Below are positions 26,901-35,777 of a stretch of 59,225 nt of DNA, in pieces. This DNA is from Rhizobium mayense. GTDB taxonomy: Bacteria > Pseudomonadota > Alphaproteobacteria > Rhizobiales > Rhizobiaceae. The stretch spans positions 1-59,225 of the forward strand of contig NZ_JARFYM010000038.1 in NCBI RefSeq assembly GCF_030272705.1, read 5' to 3'. Both the position numbers and the translations under genes were made by a program. The notes under the pieces are model-generated. The model saw only the letters and a program-made list of their open reading frames with translations. It ran no database searches and was not told the DNA's origin. Position 1 is the first letter of the stretch; each line of letters starts with the position of its first letter.

Positions 26901-29900
26901 TCAGCGTTTTCCAGCATCGCTGTGCGTATCTGTATGACTGTCGCCCGGAATGAGATAGCCCTCCTCCGAATCAATCGCGTTGAGCAGGAAGAGATAAGCG
27001 AGCGCGGGAGACATGCTGCGCTTCGGGAAATAAGAGGCGAACAGCGCCGTTGCTGTTGAGCGGTGGGAGAATATCTCATAGACGCGTTTCTGGACGAACT
27101 GCACCAGATCGGGATCATTCCTGTCCACGAGCAACGCATAGGGCTCATACGTCAGATATTCAGCGCCAGTTGGCTGCTCAACCGTACATGGGGTGTTCGT
27201 GGCGTTCCAACTGTCGAGCTTACCGAGAATAAGCTCTCGATCGCCCATGAAGATGGGCCGTAGTCCCGTGTTCGCGCCACAGAACCATTGGATGAGGTCA
27301 CCATAGTCATCCATGGGACAGAAATGATATTCGCGCCAGGACTTTTTTTCGGTCTTATCGTCCTTGGCAGCCGAGTTGGTCGGTGGGCATACCTGATCGG
27401 TAAGGGCCAATTCCAGCTTGTCCAAGTTTCCGTTATCAAATGCCGTCTCGCACAGTTTGATTTGCTCGCCCTTCTCATCTGGCTCCTTCGTGCCGAGTGG
27501 GCAGACCTCGTTCAGTGTCGTCAGCAGATTGCTAGCCATCTGCTTGGACGGGAGAGGGAGAAGCGATGGAGCCTCATCGGGTGGCTGAATTGTGAGATCT
27601 TTCAGGATCCGAGCATAAATAAGCGCCTTTTCTATCGATGTTTGGGCGGCGTTCCGGAGCTTGTCATCTCCGAAAATATTCCGGGTCCTGCTATCCCGAA
27701 ATATCCGGATCCTGCGCTTTGCCCCAGCTGCCGCATCGAGAAAGCGGCACCGTTCATAGATCGCTTTTCGCTGGGTAGGCGGAAATACCTTGAAAAGGTC
27801 GACCTGACAGCTCTTCAGAGCAACGTCAGCGGCGGTCGTCGCGGAGACATAACCAATGGCAACGTCGCCCGACCGTGTCGTGGCATCCCTTGACGACCGA
27901 TCCAAATATGAGACGCCGGAAGTGAATACAATCGGCGAGTAAACACTATTCCAGTTACGCTTGGCCTGCCCATCGGCATCATTATCGTCATCACCGTTAG
28001 CGCTGAGCGACGATCCGGAAAAGCGCATAGTGACCGTATCACACAGAACCTGGATGGGTAGCTTGTTGTCGACCGTTTCTCCATTCACCAGCTTGAAACG
28101 TTCGGCGGCCGCAACCCGCTCCTCCTCGACCGTGTACTCTCCACCCTCAAATATCTGGTGACACAGGTCAGCCAGATAGCCGATGTGGTGAGGCTTTCCA
28201 TTTCCGTCATCGACAAGGTAGGAAAATGGCTCGACATCGTCGCGAAAGCCAACCCTGATCCGCTTGGCGAGAACCGGGGTGCTCAGGGCAAAGGCGGTTG
28301 CCAGTATGACGCAGAACGCTAGTCCGGCCGCCCTGTGGTCGATCCGCAAGTGCATGCGGCTCGAACCGGGCTGTCCCAAAACCCAGGTCGACAGAAAGAC
28401 CAGAACCAGCAATATCAGGCGACTGAGGGTGTCTGTCCGCCGGCTGCAATCGGCGGTCGCTATGGTCGCCATTTTCAAGCAATCATGGGCCCAGCCGGGA
28501 TCCCAGAACGAACTGTGAGCGATGGAGAACACTAGGACCGCAACAGTGCAGGTCACAGCATAACCGAACACCGGTTTGCCGTGAGCCCGCTCATCGGCCG
28601 CCAAGAGGCATATCGGCACCATGGGAATAACGGTGACGGCAAGAGTCGGGTAATACAGCATGAAGGGAATCGATCCGCCGACAAGCAGGGCGTTGAAATA
28701 ATTCGCATTCTGAGCGACCGCGAATGCGCGTAGCATCGCGACGCCGGTCAATCCGATCACTGACGCAGCCAAGGCAAGTGCAAGGCACGCCATCATCTGC
28801 GACAACCGCGATGAATGGCTGTATTCGCTGCCCGATTGGGCTCCAGCCCAATCCTTCGTGTCCCATCGATATTGGCGGAGCGAAAATGCCGCAAGAAGAG
28901 GCAGCCAGGTAAGGGAAGCGATTGTGAGTGTCCCTACCAGGGCAGTGAGCAGGACGCCAGCCAGATTTGTCGTTTCGACATACTGGCTGACAAGCTCTTG
29001 CCCGCCCTGCCAGGCGCCCGCAGCAAAAATGATGAAGACTGGAATGAGCGACACCAGAAGCCCGGCTTCCGGCCCGCTGCCGACGGCGTCGGGCCGATCC
29101 GTCGCCCGCAGCAGATCGGCAAGGGCGTCGATAGGGTGGACATTACCCGGTTTTGGCGCCTTCCCTGGTCCTCGAAAGTCCGGATCGCGCTCGAGGAAGA
29201 TCGCGAGTAAGGTCACCAACTCGAAGCGGATCGCGGTAGCGTCTTTGATGACCTGCGAAAGATAATCATCAAACCGGGCTTCAGTGGAATGCGTTTCGGG
29301 TTTGGATGGATCCACAGTTTCCCGCAGCCTTCGCTGACAGTCGTTCAGCAGCCTATCCGCCCGACCGACGAAATCGCTCTCGGCATCTCGCACGTGGGCT
29401 GAAACTTCGGAGCCCGGCCAGCTCCCACGGGTGGTCTTTGCCCAAACGACGAGCAGTTCGATTTCCGATAGGAGGTTGAGCAGTTCCTTGCTTCGGGAGA
29501 TCCGCTTCCCGAGTAACCGTTTTACGCGTTCATTGCCTTCAATCTGCTCTTTCCAGTTCTCGCGATAGACCTCCAACAACTCACGAAGCGAACCGGCGCT
29601 TTTGTTGCCACCGTTCCCCTTCCCATCCTGTGCTAGACGAACGGAAGGCTCCTCCAGCGTTGCGATGAGGCTGCGTGTCGTCTGCTCGATACGCACGGGG
29701 ATACCAGCGGCGCGGAAAGCACGATTTCGAAGCCACTCTTCGGCAAGCCGCACGGGAGGAAGCAGATCCGCAAGCCCCGCAAAAGCGAAGGCAAGCGTGA
29801 GAGGCCATTGCGGGCTGTCGAACTTCAATTCGGCAATATCCACCGAGATGCCGGCAACAGGAATCATCTGCGTTGCCTGGAAGATGAGCTTGCCGAAAAA

Positions 29901-30212
29901 GGTGAGCGATACATAAAGGATGAGCAGTGCACCTGCGTAGATGAAATAGGCTCTGTGAAGCGAATTTTGGCCGCCAAGATCGGTTGCGTCGAAGTTGCGC
30001 AGCGCTTCGGACGTGGCGCTAATGTTCCTGCCCTTGCTCTTGAATCTGGGCCACGAGAAGAACATCACGAAAATGCAACCGAAAGCAAAGGCATAGAGGA
30101 AAGAGGGATCGAACCGGACGCCCATCATGGGAAGTTGGGGCACGTCACTAAGGTTTAACCCTTGGTACTTCCACAAAGACCACGGGATGTCTGCTGGCCA
30201 AACGTTATCCAT
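26901..30212 (-). CDS. Large polytopic membrane protein with C-terminal solute-binding-like domain
   Basis: 1103 residues from ATG 30212 (MDNVWPADIPWSLW), preceded by a run of G; a TTG at 30257 would add 15 residues. The N-terminal third has several membrane segments (SFLYAFAFGCIFVMFFSW, YFIYAGALLILYVSLTFF), then a long helical cytoplasmic-type region. The middle has a second set (IPVFIIFAAGAW, GVLLTALVGTLTIASLTWL, LALALAASVIGLTGV, FMLYYPTLAVTVIPMVPICL). After the last hydrophobic segment the sequence KRIRVGFRDDVEPFSYLVDD and YLADLCHQIF resembles the start of family-3 amino-acid-type periplasmic binding proteins. So it may sense or bind an external ligand. Fusion of such a domain to this membrane scaffold is not one I recognise. 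Confidence 0.7.
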   Translation of the reverse strand: MDNVWPADIPWSLWKYQGLNLSDVPQLPMMGVRFDPSFLYAFAFGCIFVMFFSWPRFKSKGRNISATSEALRNFDATDLGGQNSLHRAYFIYAGALLILYVSLTFFGKLIFQATQMIPVAGISVDIAELKFDSPQWPLTLAFAFAGLADLLPPVRLAEEWLRNRAFRAAGIPVRIEQTTRSLIATLEEPSVRLAQDGKGNGGNKSAGSLRELLEVYRENWKEQIEGNERVKRLLGKRISRSKELLNLLSEIELLVVWAKTTRGSWPGSEVSAHVRDAESDFVGRADRLLNDCQRRLRETVDPSKPETHSTEARFDDYLSQVIKDATAIRFELVTLLAIFLERDPDFRGPGKAPKPGNVHPIDALADLLRATDRPDAVGSGPEAGLLVSLIPVFIIFAAGAWQGGQELVSQYVETTNLAGVLLTALVGTLTIASLTWLPLLAAFSLRQYRWDTKDWAGAQSGSEYSHSSRLSQMMACLALALAASVIGLTGVAMLRAFAVAQNANYFNALLVGGSIPFMLYYPTLAVTVIPMVPICLLAADERAHGKPVFGYAVTCTVAVLVFSIAHSSFWDPGWAHDCLKMATIATADCSRRTDTLSRLILLVLVFLSTWVLGQPGSSRMHLRIDHRAAGLAFCVILATAFALSTPVLAKRIRVGFRDDVEPFSYLVDDGNGKPHHIGYLADLCHQIFEGGEYTVEEERVAAAERFKLVNGETVDNKLPIQVLCDTVTMRFSGSSLSANGDDDNDADGQAKRNWNSVYSPIVFTSGVSYLDRSSRDATTRSGDVAIGYVSATTAADVALKSCQVDLFKVFPPTQRKAIYERCRFLDAAAGAKRRIRIFRDSRTRNIFGDDKLRNAAQTSIEKALIYARILKDLTIQPPDEAPSLLPLPSKQMASNLLTTLNEVCPLGTKEPDEKGEQIKLCETAFDNGNLDKLELALTDQVCPPTNSAAKDDKTEKKSWREYHFCPMDDYGDLIQWFCGANTGLRPIFMGDRELILGKLDSWNATNTPCTVEQPTGAEYLTYEPYALLVDRNDPDLVQFVQKRVYEIFSHRSTATALFASYFPKRSMSPALAYLFLLNAIDSEEGYLIPGDSHTDTHSDAGKR

Positions 30213-30287
30213 CCGCCCCCCCGAGATGGTGGCATGCGCAGGTCCTAAATGAACCAATCAAAGCCGATAGATCCGAGCTATCCTTCG

Positions 30288-30398
30288 CTAGCAGCGAGCG
30301 ACGTTCGGGTCGCATGGGCCTGCGATCGCAGCTGGCGAAATGGCTACCCCAGCCGACAAGCATAGCCCCAAGGCAACGAGTAGAACGAAAATACGCAT
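30288..30398 (-). CDS. 36-residue secreted peptide gene
   Basis: A small frame with a strong ribosome site (AGGGAGGG, four bases before ATG 30398). It reads MRIFVLLVALGLCLSAG, then VAISPAAIA and a short tail GPCDPNVARC. The first 26 residues are an ideal Sec signal peptide with an AxA-type cleavage site (AIA). The predicted mature part is only ten residues with two cysteines six residues apart. It could be an exported micropeptide or a truncated periplasmic protein. It lies 76 bases upstream of the 1103-residue membrane protein on the same strand, so it may be its leader or partner. No family recognised. Confidence 0.55.
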   Translation of the reverse strand: MRIFVLLVALGLCLSAGVAISPAAIAGPCDPNVARC

Positions 30399-31045
30399 TT
30401 TACCCTCCCTAACTCACTCTATAGTAGCAGAAGTGAGGTATCTAGGGAAGAGGGAAGCATTGAGCGCGGCATCCGGCAGCCACAAAAAACGCTAAAAAAC
30501 ACGGAGTTATTGCGGTTTCCCGGACGATATTCGATTTCGCCTGGTTGCTATCCTTCATTGAATTAGCAAATGATGAATTAATTGAGCATATCCAGAGGCC
30601 GGGCAACTCTTTCAATACAGCCTAGCCATATGTCGCAGTGGAATGAGCGACATGAGCCAGCCGAACCGCAAAGTCATGCAATCGGTCGCCCACGTCACCC
30701 ACTTGGCATGTCCATCTCAAGAAAGCCCACGATCGGGGAGTATTGTTGTGCCACTGACGGCACATCACTCACGCCTTCGCCTTCCAAAAGATGGGCGGCA
30801 AACTGAAGACGTTCCTCCATCGCCGACGCCTCTCTTCAGGGCATCAATACCTTCCGCCAAGGCGGAAAGCCTTACCCATCTCTCCGGTCCAAGACGTGAC
30901 CTATCTCTCCGGTCAGACACAAGACAGTAAACAAGGCGGCAATATGCAGATCGAAGCGTTGCCCCGGCTCCTCCTTCTTCAGCGGATAGGTGCCGAAGAA
31001 AGCGAACCATGTGCGGCTCCTTGCCGCGACCGTCTCTCCGATAGC
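30399..31045. other. Intergenic region, possible IS remnant
   Basis: Nearly 650 bases between the small peptide gene and the end of the PLD gene. Near 30875-30916, ATCTCTCCGGTC appears twice at a spacing of about 27 bases, reminiscent of the leader of some IS elements, but no transposase fragment could be identified. Several frames run through on both strands without ribosome sites. I see no certain gene. Confidence 0.35.
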
Positions 31046-32851
31046 CTAGGCAAACAGCTGACGATCACGGCAGTGAAGATCGGCAGGATCGAAATATTTC
31101 TGCGCCCATGCATCTGTGGTCGAGAGATGCCAACCAGCTGCCTGAGCTGCACTCCGCTTGTCAGCAGGTGGCGACGGAGACGTCGCTTCTTTTGGCATCG
31201 AATCCAGGAAATTGAAGTGGTCGACGAGAAGCAGCGCTTCAATCGTGAAGGCAGTCACCACGTCGGCATCGTGGATGCACAGAAGATTGTCGCCATTAAC
31301 CTGCTCGCCGACAAGCGCGAGGTTCGAAGAACCGCAATAGACGACCGGGTCGGTCCCTCCAAAACCACAGACAACGAATTTGTGGTGGATCTGATGGCCA
31401 CTGCCGATATGAGGAACCTGGTCGAAGGGCGGCGGCAAGGCCGTGCTTCCCGGCTTGCCGGTAACAAGCACACCGGTGCCGGCGCCGACTGGATAGAGGC
31501 TGATCCCCTTCGGGCTGTCGGAAATGCCGTAACTGAAGAGATTAGGATCGGCGTGGAGATTAGTCAGGGCCTCATAAACGGGGTTGGGGCTTTGGCTCCT
31601 CAGTTCCATGACCGCAAAGAAGACATTGCCATGGTCTCGTGCCTCCGTCCGACAGCGATCAACGATTTCATTTAGCCGGGCTAACGCGACCGGCTGTCTG
31701 CGCGGGGAGAAGCTGACGTCGAACCGCGGCACCGTTGCCGTCGCAAAAGGAAAGGCCTGCGCGGCGAGGGGGCTTGCGGCGAAATGACTGGCGGTTGCCT
31801 TGTCGGTCCAGACCTCGTCAAAGACCCGGGCGTAGAGAGTAGCGACGTCCGCATCCTCGAAAACGATCACGTGGTTGGAGTTCACGTAGATGCCGGTGAC
31901 GGAAAAATTAGTGGATCCGGTAAGCACAGTCATAGGCATACTGCTTTGATAGACGATGAAGATCTTGTCATGCGCGAAGCGGCCGAAACGGCCGCGCAGG
32001 ATCTTACCGGCCCCAGCCTTTGCGGCAAAAGCTTCTGCAAACTCATCCTCGAGCGTCGGATCGCTTGGATCGTGATGCAGATCCGCATTGTCGAGAATGA
32101 TGCGTACCCTGCCGGTCGGACCGAGCTCCAATAGGTCAGAGATGATTCCTGGCTCATCCAGATCATAGGCGAAGACGTCGAGACTGAGCTGAGGGGCGCC
32201 TTTGATCGCGTCCAAGATCTCTCGGATGCGTTCACGCGCGGTAAAGCCCAGCCACCGATATTGCTGCTCATAGGTAAACGGATTGCCCTGCCGATCCTGG
32301 CCCGCCACTGCATTGGTATCGTAGACGAGGGGTTGGTTATGCGGTCGGATCGGCGCGTTTTCCCCAAAGTGATGCAAGAAGGCCTGGCTCTGCACGAAGC
32401 CACGCGTGAAGCCCAGTCTCAAGCCCTGCTTGTGGAAGGGTTGGAGGGGGATCGTGACCGAAACACCCAATCCATCGTCGAGAGCGAGCATATGCTGGTT
32501 GTCGTCGAAGTAGCGAGGCGTCACCCTGTAGCTATAGTTTGCGAAGGGCGGATTGAGCCCCTGGTGATCGAGACCCGGCACGTGCACCCAGCGGAACTTA
32601 TGGATCGGTGCGTTGGCTGTCGAATAGACTGGCTCGGTCGCAATCTGAGCATGGTTAGCCGGGATCTCGAAGCTCAAATTATTGTAGAGGTAATAGGAGG
32701 GATGCCCCTGTGGCGTGACTTCAATGGTGAAGCCTGCAAGTTTCCTGCGACTTTGCGGTGTCTTTAGATCAAAGGCAAGCATGACCTTGGCGTCGCCGGC
32801 ATAGGCGGAGACGGATAAGTCTGCGTTCTCATTCGTTACTTTTGGCATCAT
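31046..32851 (-). CDS. Phospholipase D-family protein with two HKD-type motifs
   Basis: 601 residues from MMPKVTNENADLSV, with GGAGG upstream of the ATG. Two active-site halves are visible: AHDKIFIV (293-300) with TGSTNFS (311-317), and HHKFVVCGF (489-497) followed by YCGSSNLAL. This is the PLD superfamily pattern of two HxK modules forming one catalytic site. Members cleave phosphodiesters in lipids or nucleic acid. The first ~200 residues form a separate beta-rich domain (FTIEVTPQGHPSYYLYNNLS). No signal peptide is present, so it acts inside the cell or is exported by another route. Neighbours are a SLATT protein and a DUF2272 protein, pointing to effector or conflict use. Confidence 0.88.
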   Translation of the reverse strand: MMPKVTNENADLSVSAYAGDAKVMLAFDLKTPQSRRKLAGFTIEVTPQGHPSYYLYNNLSFEIPANHAQIATEPVYSTANAPIHKFRWVHVPGLDHQGLNPPFANYSYRVTPRYFDDNQHMLALDDGLGVSVTIPLQPFHKQGLRLGFTRGFVQSQAFLHHFGENAPIRPHNQPLVYDTNAVAGQDRQGNPFTYEQQYRWLGFTARERIREILDAIKGAPQLSLDVFAYDLDEPGIISDLLELGPTGRVRIILDNADLHHDPSDPTLEDEFAEAFAAKAGAGKILRGRFGRFAHDKIFIVYQSSMPMTVLTGSTNFSVTGIYVNSNHVIVFEDADVATLYARVFDEVWTDKATASHFAASPLAAQAFPFATATVPRFDVSFSPRRQPVALARLNEIVDRCRTEARDHGNVFFAVMELRSQSPNPVYEALTNLHADPNLFSYGISDSPKGISLYPVGAGTGVLVTGKPGSTALPPPFDQVPHIGSGHQIHHKFVVCGFGGTDPVVYCGSSNLALVGEQVNGDNLLCIHDADVVTAFTIEALLLVDHFNFLDSMPKEATSPSPPADKRSAAQAAGWHLSTTDAWAQKYFDPADLHCRDRQLFA

Positions 32852-32959
32852 AATCCTCCAAAAACTCTTTCGTGGACTCTTTCAGACATTCTTGCCGTGT
32901 GGCAGCACCCAAGGCGCCAGTGGCTTTGGCTGTTACGAGGCTGCTCGGATGTTGGCTTT

Positions 32960-34051
32960 TCAGCTCAAATCAAAACTGCGATCATTGATGCCGGGCTTGA
33001 TCTCGATCGCCACCGCGGTCTGCATTTCGCGATCACCCTTCTTGGCCCCAATCCGGATGGTTCGTGGGCCGGTTGCAAGATTGGCGATGGCAGTGTGTTT
33101 CCCAGAGGTGCGGACAGCTTCTTTTTCGTCGACGAAGATCACGGCTTGACCGTCGAAATCATCAGATATCGTTATGTTGAGCAGTCCGGGTTTAGCTGCC
33201 GCTATCGCCTCATCGGCAGTGGCCTTGGTAGCTTTTTCCAGAGCTTCGAGCCGGTCATTGAGGTCGCTGCCGCCTTTGTCAGCGGCCTGCTGCAGCTGGC
33301 TCAAAGCGGCGGTGAATTCGGTCTTCCAATCCGTCATTTCCTGGGCGGTAACTGCATCTAGCTCTTTGCTAAACGCTTGAGCGACCTCTAGAAGTTGTTG
33401 CTTGGTTGTGGTGGCCGAGTCATCCGGCGCGACGTTCGTCAGGCATTTGGCGATTGAAAATTCGAACGTGCTCCAGAGGTCGCGGATCGACAAAAGGATT
33501 GTCACATGCCGGAAATAAGCGGATGTCGCATCAGTGGTACGATCATAAAATGCAAAAGCTCCCATCAAGGCATAGGTCAGCAAGGCAGCCAAAAACGTCC
33601 AGCGTTCAAGGTCGGTAAAGCGCGCGGCGTCGTTGGCCGGAATGAAATTTAGCCCTGCCGCCGATGCTGTTAGGAGGAATGCTACGGAGCCGAGAACTGC
33701 CAACAGCCGCCGTGATCCATTGACCCACGCAGAACTCTTGCGTCGCAGGTCGTCGAAATAGATGTAACGATCGTCCTTGATTGCACTAAGCTCGCCGAAT
33801 AGCTTCTGGGCATATTTGGTTGATGGGGCGTTGGCGACGATGTCCTCTGGTCTAAGTATGATCGTCGAAAATGTCCCTCCGGACCGGCGCACCTGGCCGT
33901 TCCAGCTGAACGGCCAAAAGATCGAACGCCTTACCGGCAACGCTGCTCGCGCGGAGGGACTCGGCTTTTTTTCGCTAGAGGCGCGTGCGACCCCTTCGTC
34001 GTCCTGTCTGTCGGACGCCGGATTGGCAATCAGGCTTGCTTGTGCTGTCAT
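32960..34051 (-). CDS. SLATT-like two-TM protein with C-terminal beta domain
   Basis: 363 residues from ATG 34051 (MTAQASLIANPASD). YFDDLRRKSSAWVNGSRRLL precedes two membrane segments (AVLGSVAFLLTASAAGLNF and WTFLAALLTYALMGAFAFYD), the usual SLATT topology. A helical segment (FEFSIAKCLTNVAPDD, then TTKQQLLEVAQAFSKELDAV) continues the fold. The last ~90 residues (LLNITISDDFDGQAVIFVD, GPRTIRIGAKKGDREMQTAV) look like a small beta sandwich or carboxypeptidase-regulatory-like domain. SLATT proteins are predicted pore-forming effectors triggered by a partner. No TIR or SMODS gene is beside it; the PLD gene follows after 108 bases. Confidence 0.7.
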   Translation of the reverse strand: MTAQASLIANPASDRQDDEGVARASSEKKPSPSARAALPVRRSIFWPFSWNGQVRRSGGTFSTIILRPEDIVANAPSTKYAQKLFGELSAIKDDRYIYFDDLRRKSSAWVNGSRRLLAVLGSVAFLLTASAAGLNFIPANDAARFTDLERWTFLAALLTYALMGAFAFYDRTTDATSAYFRHVTILLSIRDLWSTFEFSIAKCLTNVAPDDSATTTKQQLLEVAQAFSKELDAVTAQEMTDWKTEFTAALSQLQQAADKGGSDLNDRLEALEKATKATADEAIAAAKPGLLNITISDDFDGQAVIFVDEKEAVRTSGKHTAIANLATGPRTIRIGAKKGDREMQTAVAIEIKPGINDRSFDLS

Positions 34052-34219
34052 GGTCAAATCCCCACTAAAGGACAATTTGGGCAAGCGTCGGCGTTTCAGC
34101 GCGAGCATCTTTTCACCAATTAGACCGCGCTACCTTCATCGACGCCTTCGCGCGATCCGCCCTCCTGTAGTATCCCCGAAACTTAGTCGGCGGAGCCCAA
34201 GCGAACGACTCCCGCCTTC

Positions 34220-34837
34220 TCAAATCGTGTTCCTGATGACGCCGACCCACGCGTGGCGCGGGTCGGCAATCTTCCCGTTGCTCGTGACATACGTTGTCTT
34301 CGTCACGGAATCGGAGACGTTTCCTCCGATCACATCGACTTCACCGGGCCGAATGGCGACTACAATGTCGGCGTGGCTGCAAAAGAAGCCGTCCTTCTTT
34401 CGAAGTGCGTCCATTGCCGCGTCATAGGTGCCCGGCGGAGTTCCGCAACCGGTCCCTGCTCTTCCCGCCCAGATCAGATCGCCCAGCTCCAGGACGGTGT
34501 CGGCTGGCTTCTCGATCGTGATCTTGGGATTTTCAGCTTTCATCCCTTTCATGATCTTTTGGCAGTAGCCGTAATGACCTTCGTTGTACGGAAAGGAATT
34601 TGAAGGATCGGCAGTCTTGAAGCAAAACGAGATGAACGCCGCGGACCAAGGCTTGTCTGTCAGACCGTTTCGGTCGGGCCTATTAACCACCACCCAATAA
34701 TCATGGACATATCCCACGAAGGGTTGCTTTTCCTCCGATCCAACGACCGCCTTCGGCTTGTGAAGTGGCGCCACGGAGAATCCCCACCTCTCCCACTGCT
34801 GGGCTGCGGCCCTAACAAGCTCCTCATTAATGGACAT
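34220..34837 (-). CDS. DUF2272 protein (cell-wall peptidase-like)
   Basis: 205 residues from ATG 34837, seven bases after a GGGGGG ribosome site; the longer frame start is not supported. KPWSAAFISFCFKTAD followed by FPYNEGHYGYCQKIM matches the core of DUF2272, a papain/CHAP-like fold with catalytic Cys/Ser and His used on cell wall. Here the usual WSAAFxSW position has serine rather than cysteine; C78-like residues nearby could serve. The C-terminus has DIVVAIRPGEVDVIGGNVSD, as in the same family. No signal peptide is visible. The neighbouring gene at 34851 looks related in function, so both may be delivered or act together. Confidence 0.65.
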   Translation of the reverse strand: MSINEELVRAAAQQWERWGFSVAPLHKPKAVVGSEEKQPFVGYVHDYWVVVNRPDRNGLTDKPWSAAFISFCFKTADPSNSFPYNEGHYGYCQKIMKGMKAENPKITIEKPADTVLELGDLIWAGRAGTGCGTPPGTYDAAMDALRKKDGFFCSHADIVVAIRPGEVDVIGGNVSDSVTKTTYVTSNGKIADPRHAWVGVIRNTI

Positions 34838-34850
34838 CGCGGACCCCCCT

Positions 34851-35729
34851 TCACACAAAATCCTGTTTCGACGTGCTCCAATGCTTTCCCGTCAGAGAGG
34901 CCCCGGCCGCGTTCAGTGCTGCCTTCAACGTAGCGATGCGGTCGGGGTAAGATATTGAGCCGAGGGCCAACAAAGCGTCTCGCTTATTGGACGAAGCCAA
35001 TGCTTGTCGGATCGCCGGATATTTCGACCGGCCCTGGTGAAGTATGTCGCAAACGATGACGCACAGATCCGCTGTTTTCCCATTGAGGTCCAGATTTCTA
35101 TCCGCCGCCGCCATCAAGCCCTTGAAGGTACCGATCATATGGAAGACTTGCATTGCTTGCGCAGCCTCATGGTTTGCGGTCCAATGCATGAATTTCGCCG
35201 ACGCGATGACCTCGTCATCCTCGATGTGTGTGGTCGAGGGATTGAGATAGTCCATCAACGGCCGCGTCGAACTTGAACTCTCCAGCGGGACCTCGCCCGT
35301 TGTCGAGAGCCGAGTGATCCGGCCCGCCTTGACCTTCAGGTCCGGAAAGTAGTCCGTCGCCTCCGGGCGTCCGAGCATGTCGCGGAAGTAGATGACGAAA
35401 TCGCCATCCGGAACGTGTGCCCCGAATTGTCCAAAACCGAAGGTGAATTTGGCGCGATCATAGGTGTTGAGTGTGAGATAATTGCCGCCTTCACATTTGG
35501 ATGTCGGCTCGATGACATCGGCCCAAAACCCAAAGGCGGACCTCTGGTCGGCGGCCGAGTAGACGAGCTTGGGAAGCCCGTTCGTCGGAACGTTATATAG
35601 CCCTTGAAAGTCTTCCCCAGAGCTCTTGTCCCGGTAATGCGTGGACAGCCCAACGTAAAATGCGGCCGCGCCGTCCGCTCTTGCCTTGTAAGTCCTGTCC
35701 TTACGCTCAATTGTGATTTCGATTGCCAT
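34851..35729 (-). CDS. Uncharacterised 292-residue protein, possibly muramidase-like
   Basis: ATG 35729 follows GGGGGGC, the same leader type as the next gene. The segment NYLTLNTYDRAKFTFGFGQF with AAH-like GAHVPDGDFVIYFRDMLG resembles the active-site neighbourhood of some N-acetylmuramidase or phage-lysin proteins (IGFGQF). This is suggestive only. The second half is helical (HEAAQAMQVFHMIGTFKGLM, DLCVIVCDILHQG) and could be a target-binding or immunity part. It lacks a signal peptide. Its stop is 14 bases before the DUF2272 start, so the pair is probably one unit aimed at cell-wall material or at a shared target. Confidence 0.5.
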   Translation of the reverse strand: MAIEITIERKDRTYKARADGAAAFYVGLSTHYRDKSSGEDFQGLYNVPTNGLPKLVYSAADQRSAFGFWADVIEPTSKCEGGNYLTLNTYDRAKFTFGFGQFGAHVPDGDFVIYFRDMLGRPEATDYFPDLKVKAGRITRLSTTGEVPLESSSSTRPLMDYLNPSTTHIEDDEVIASAKFMHWTANHEAAQAMQVFHMIGTFKGLMAAADRNLDLNGKTADLCVIVCDILHQGRSKYPAIRQALASSNKRDALLALGSISYPDRIATLKAALNAAGASLTGKHWSTSKQDFV

Positions 35730-35777
35730 CGATGCCCCCCGATTTGGTCGAGACTTTTGGAAGATTGCTTTGCTTTC

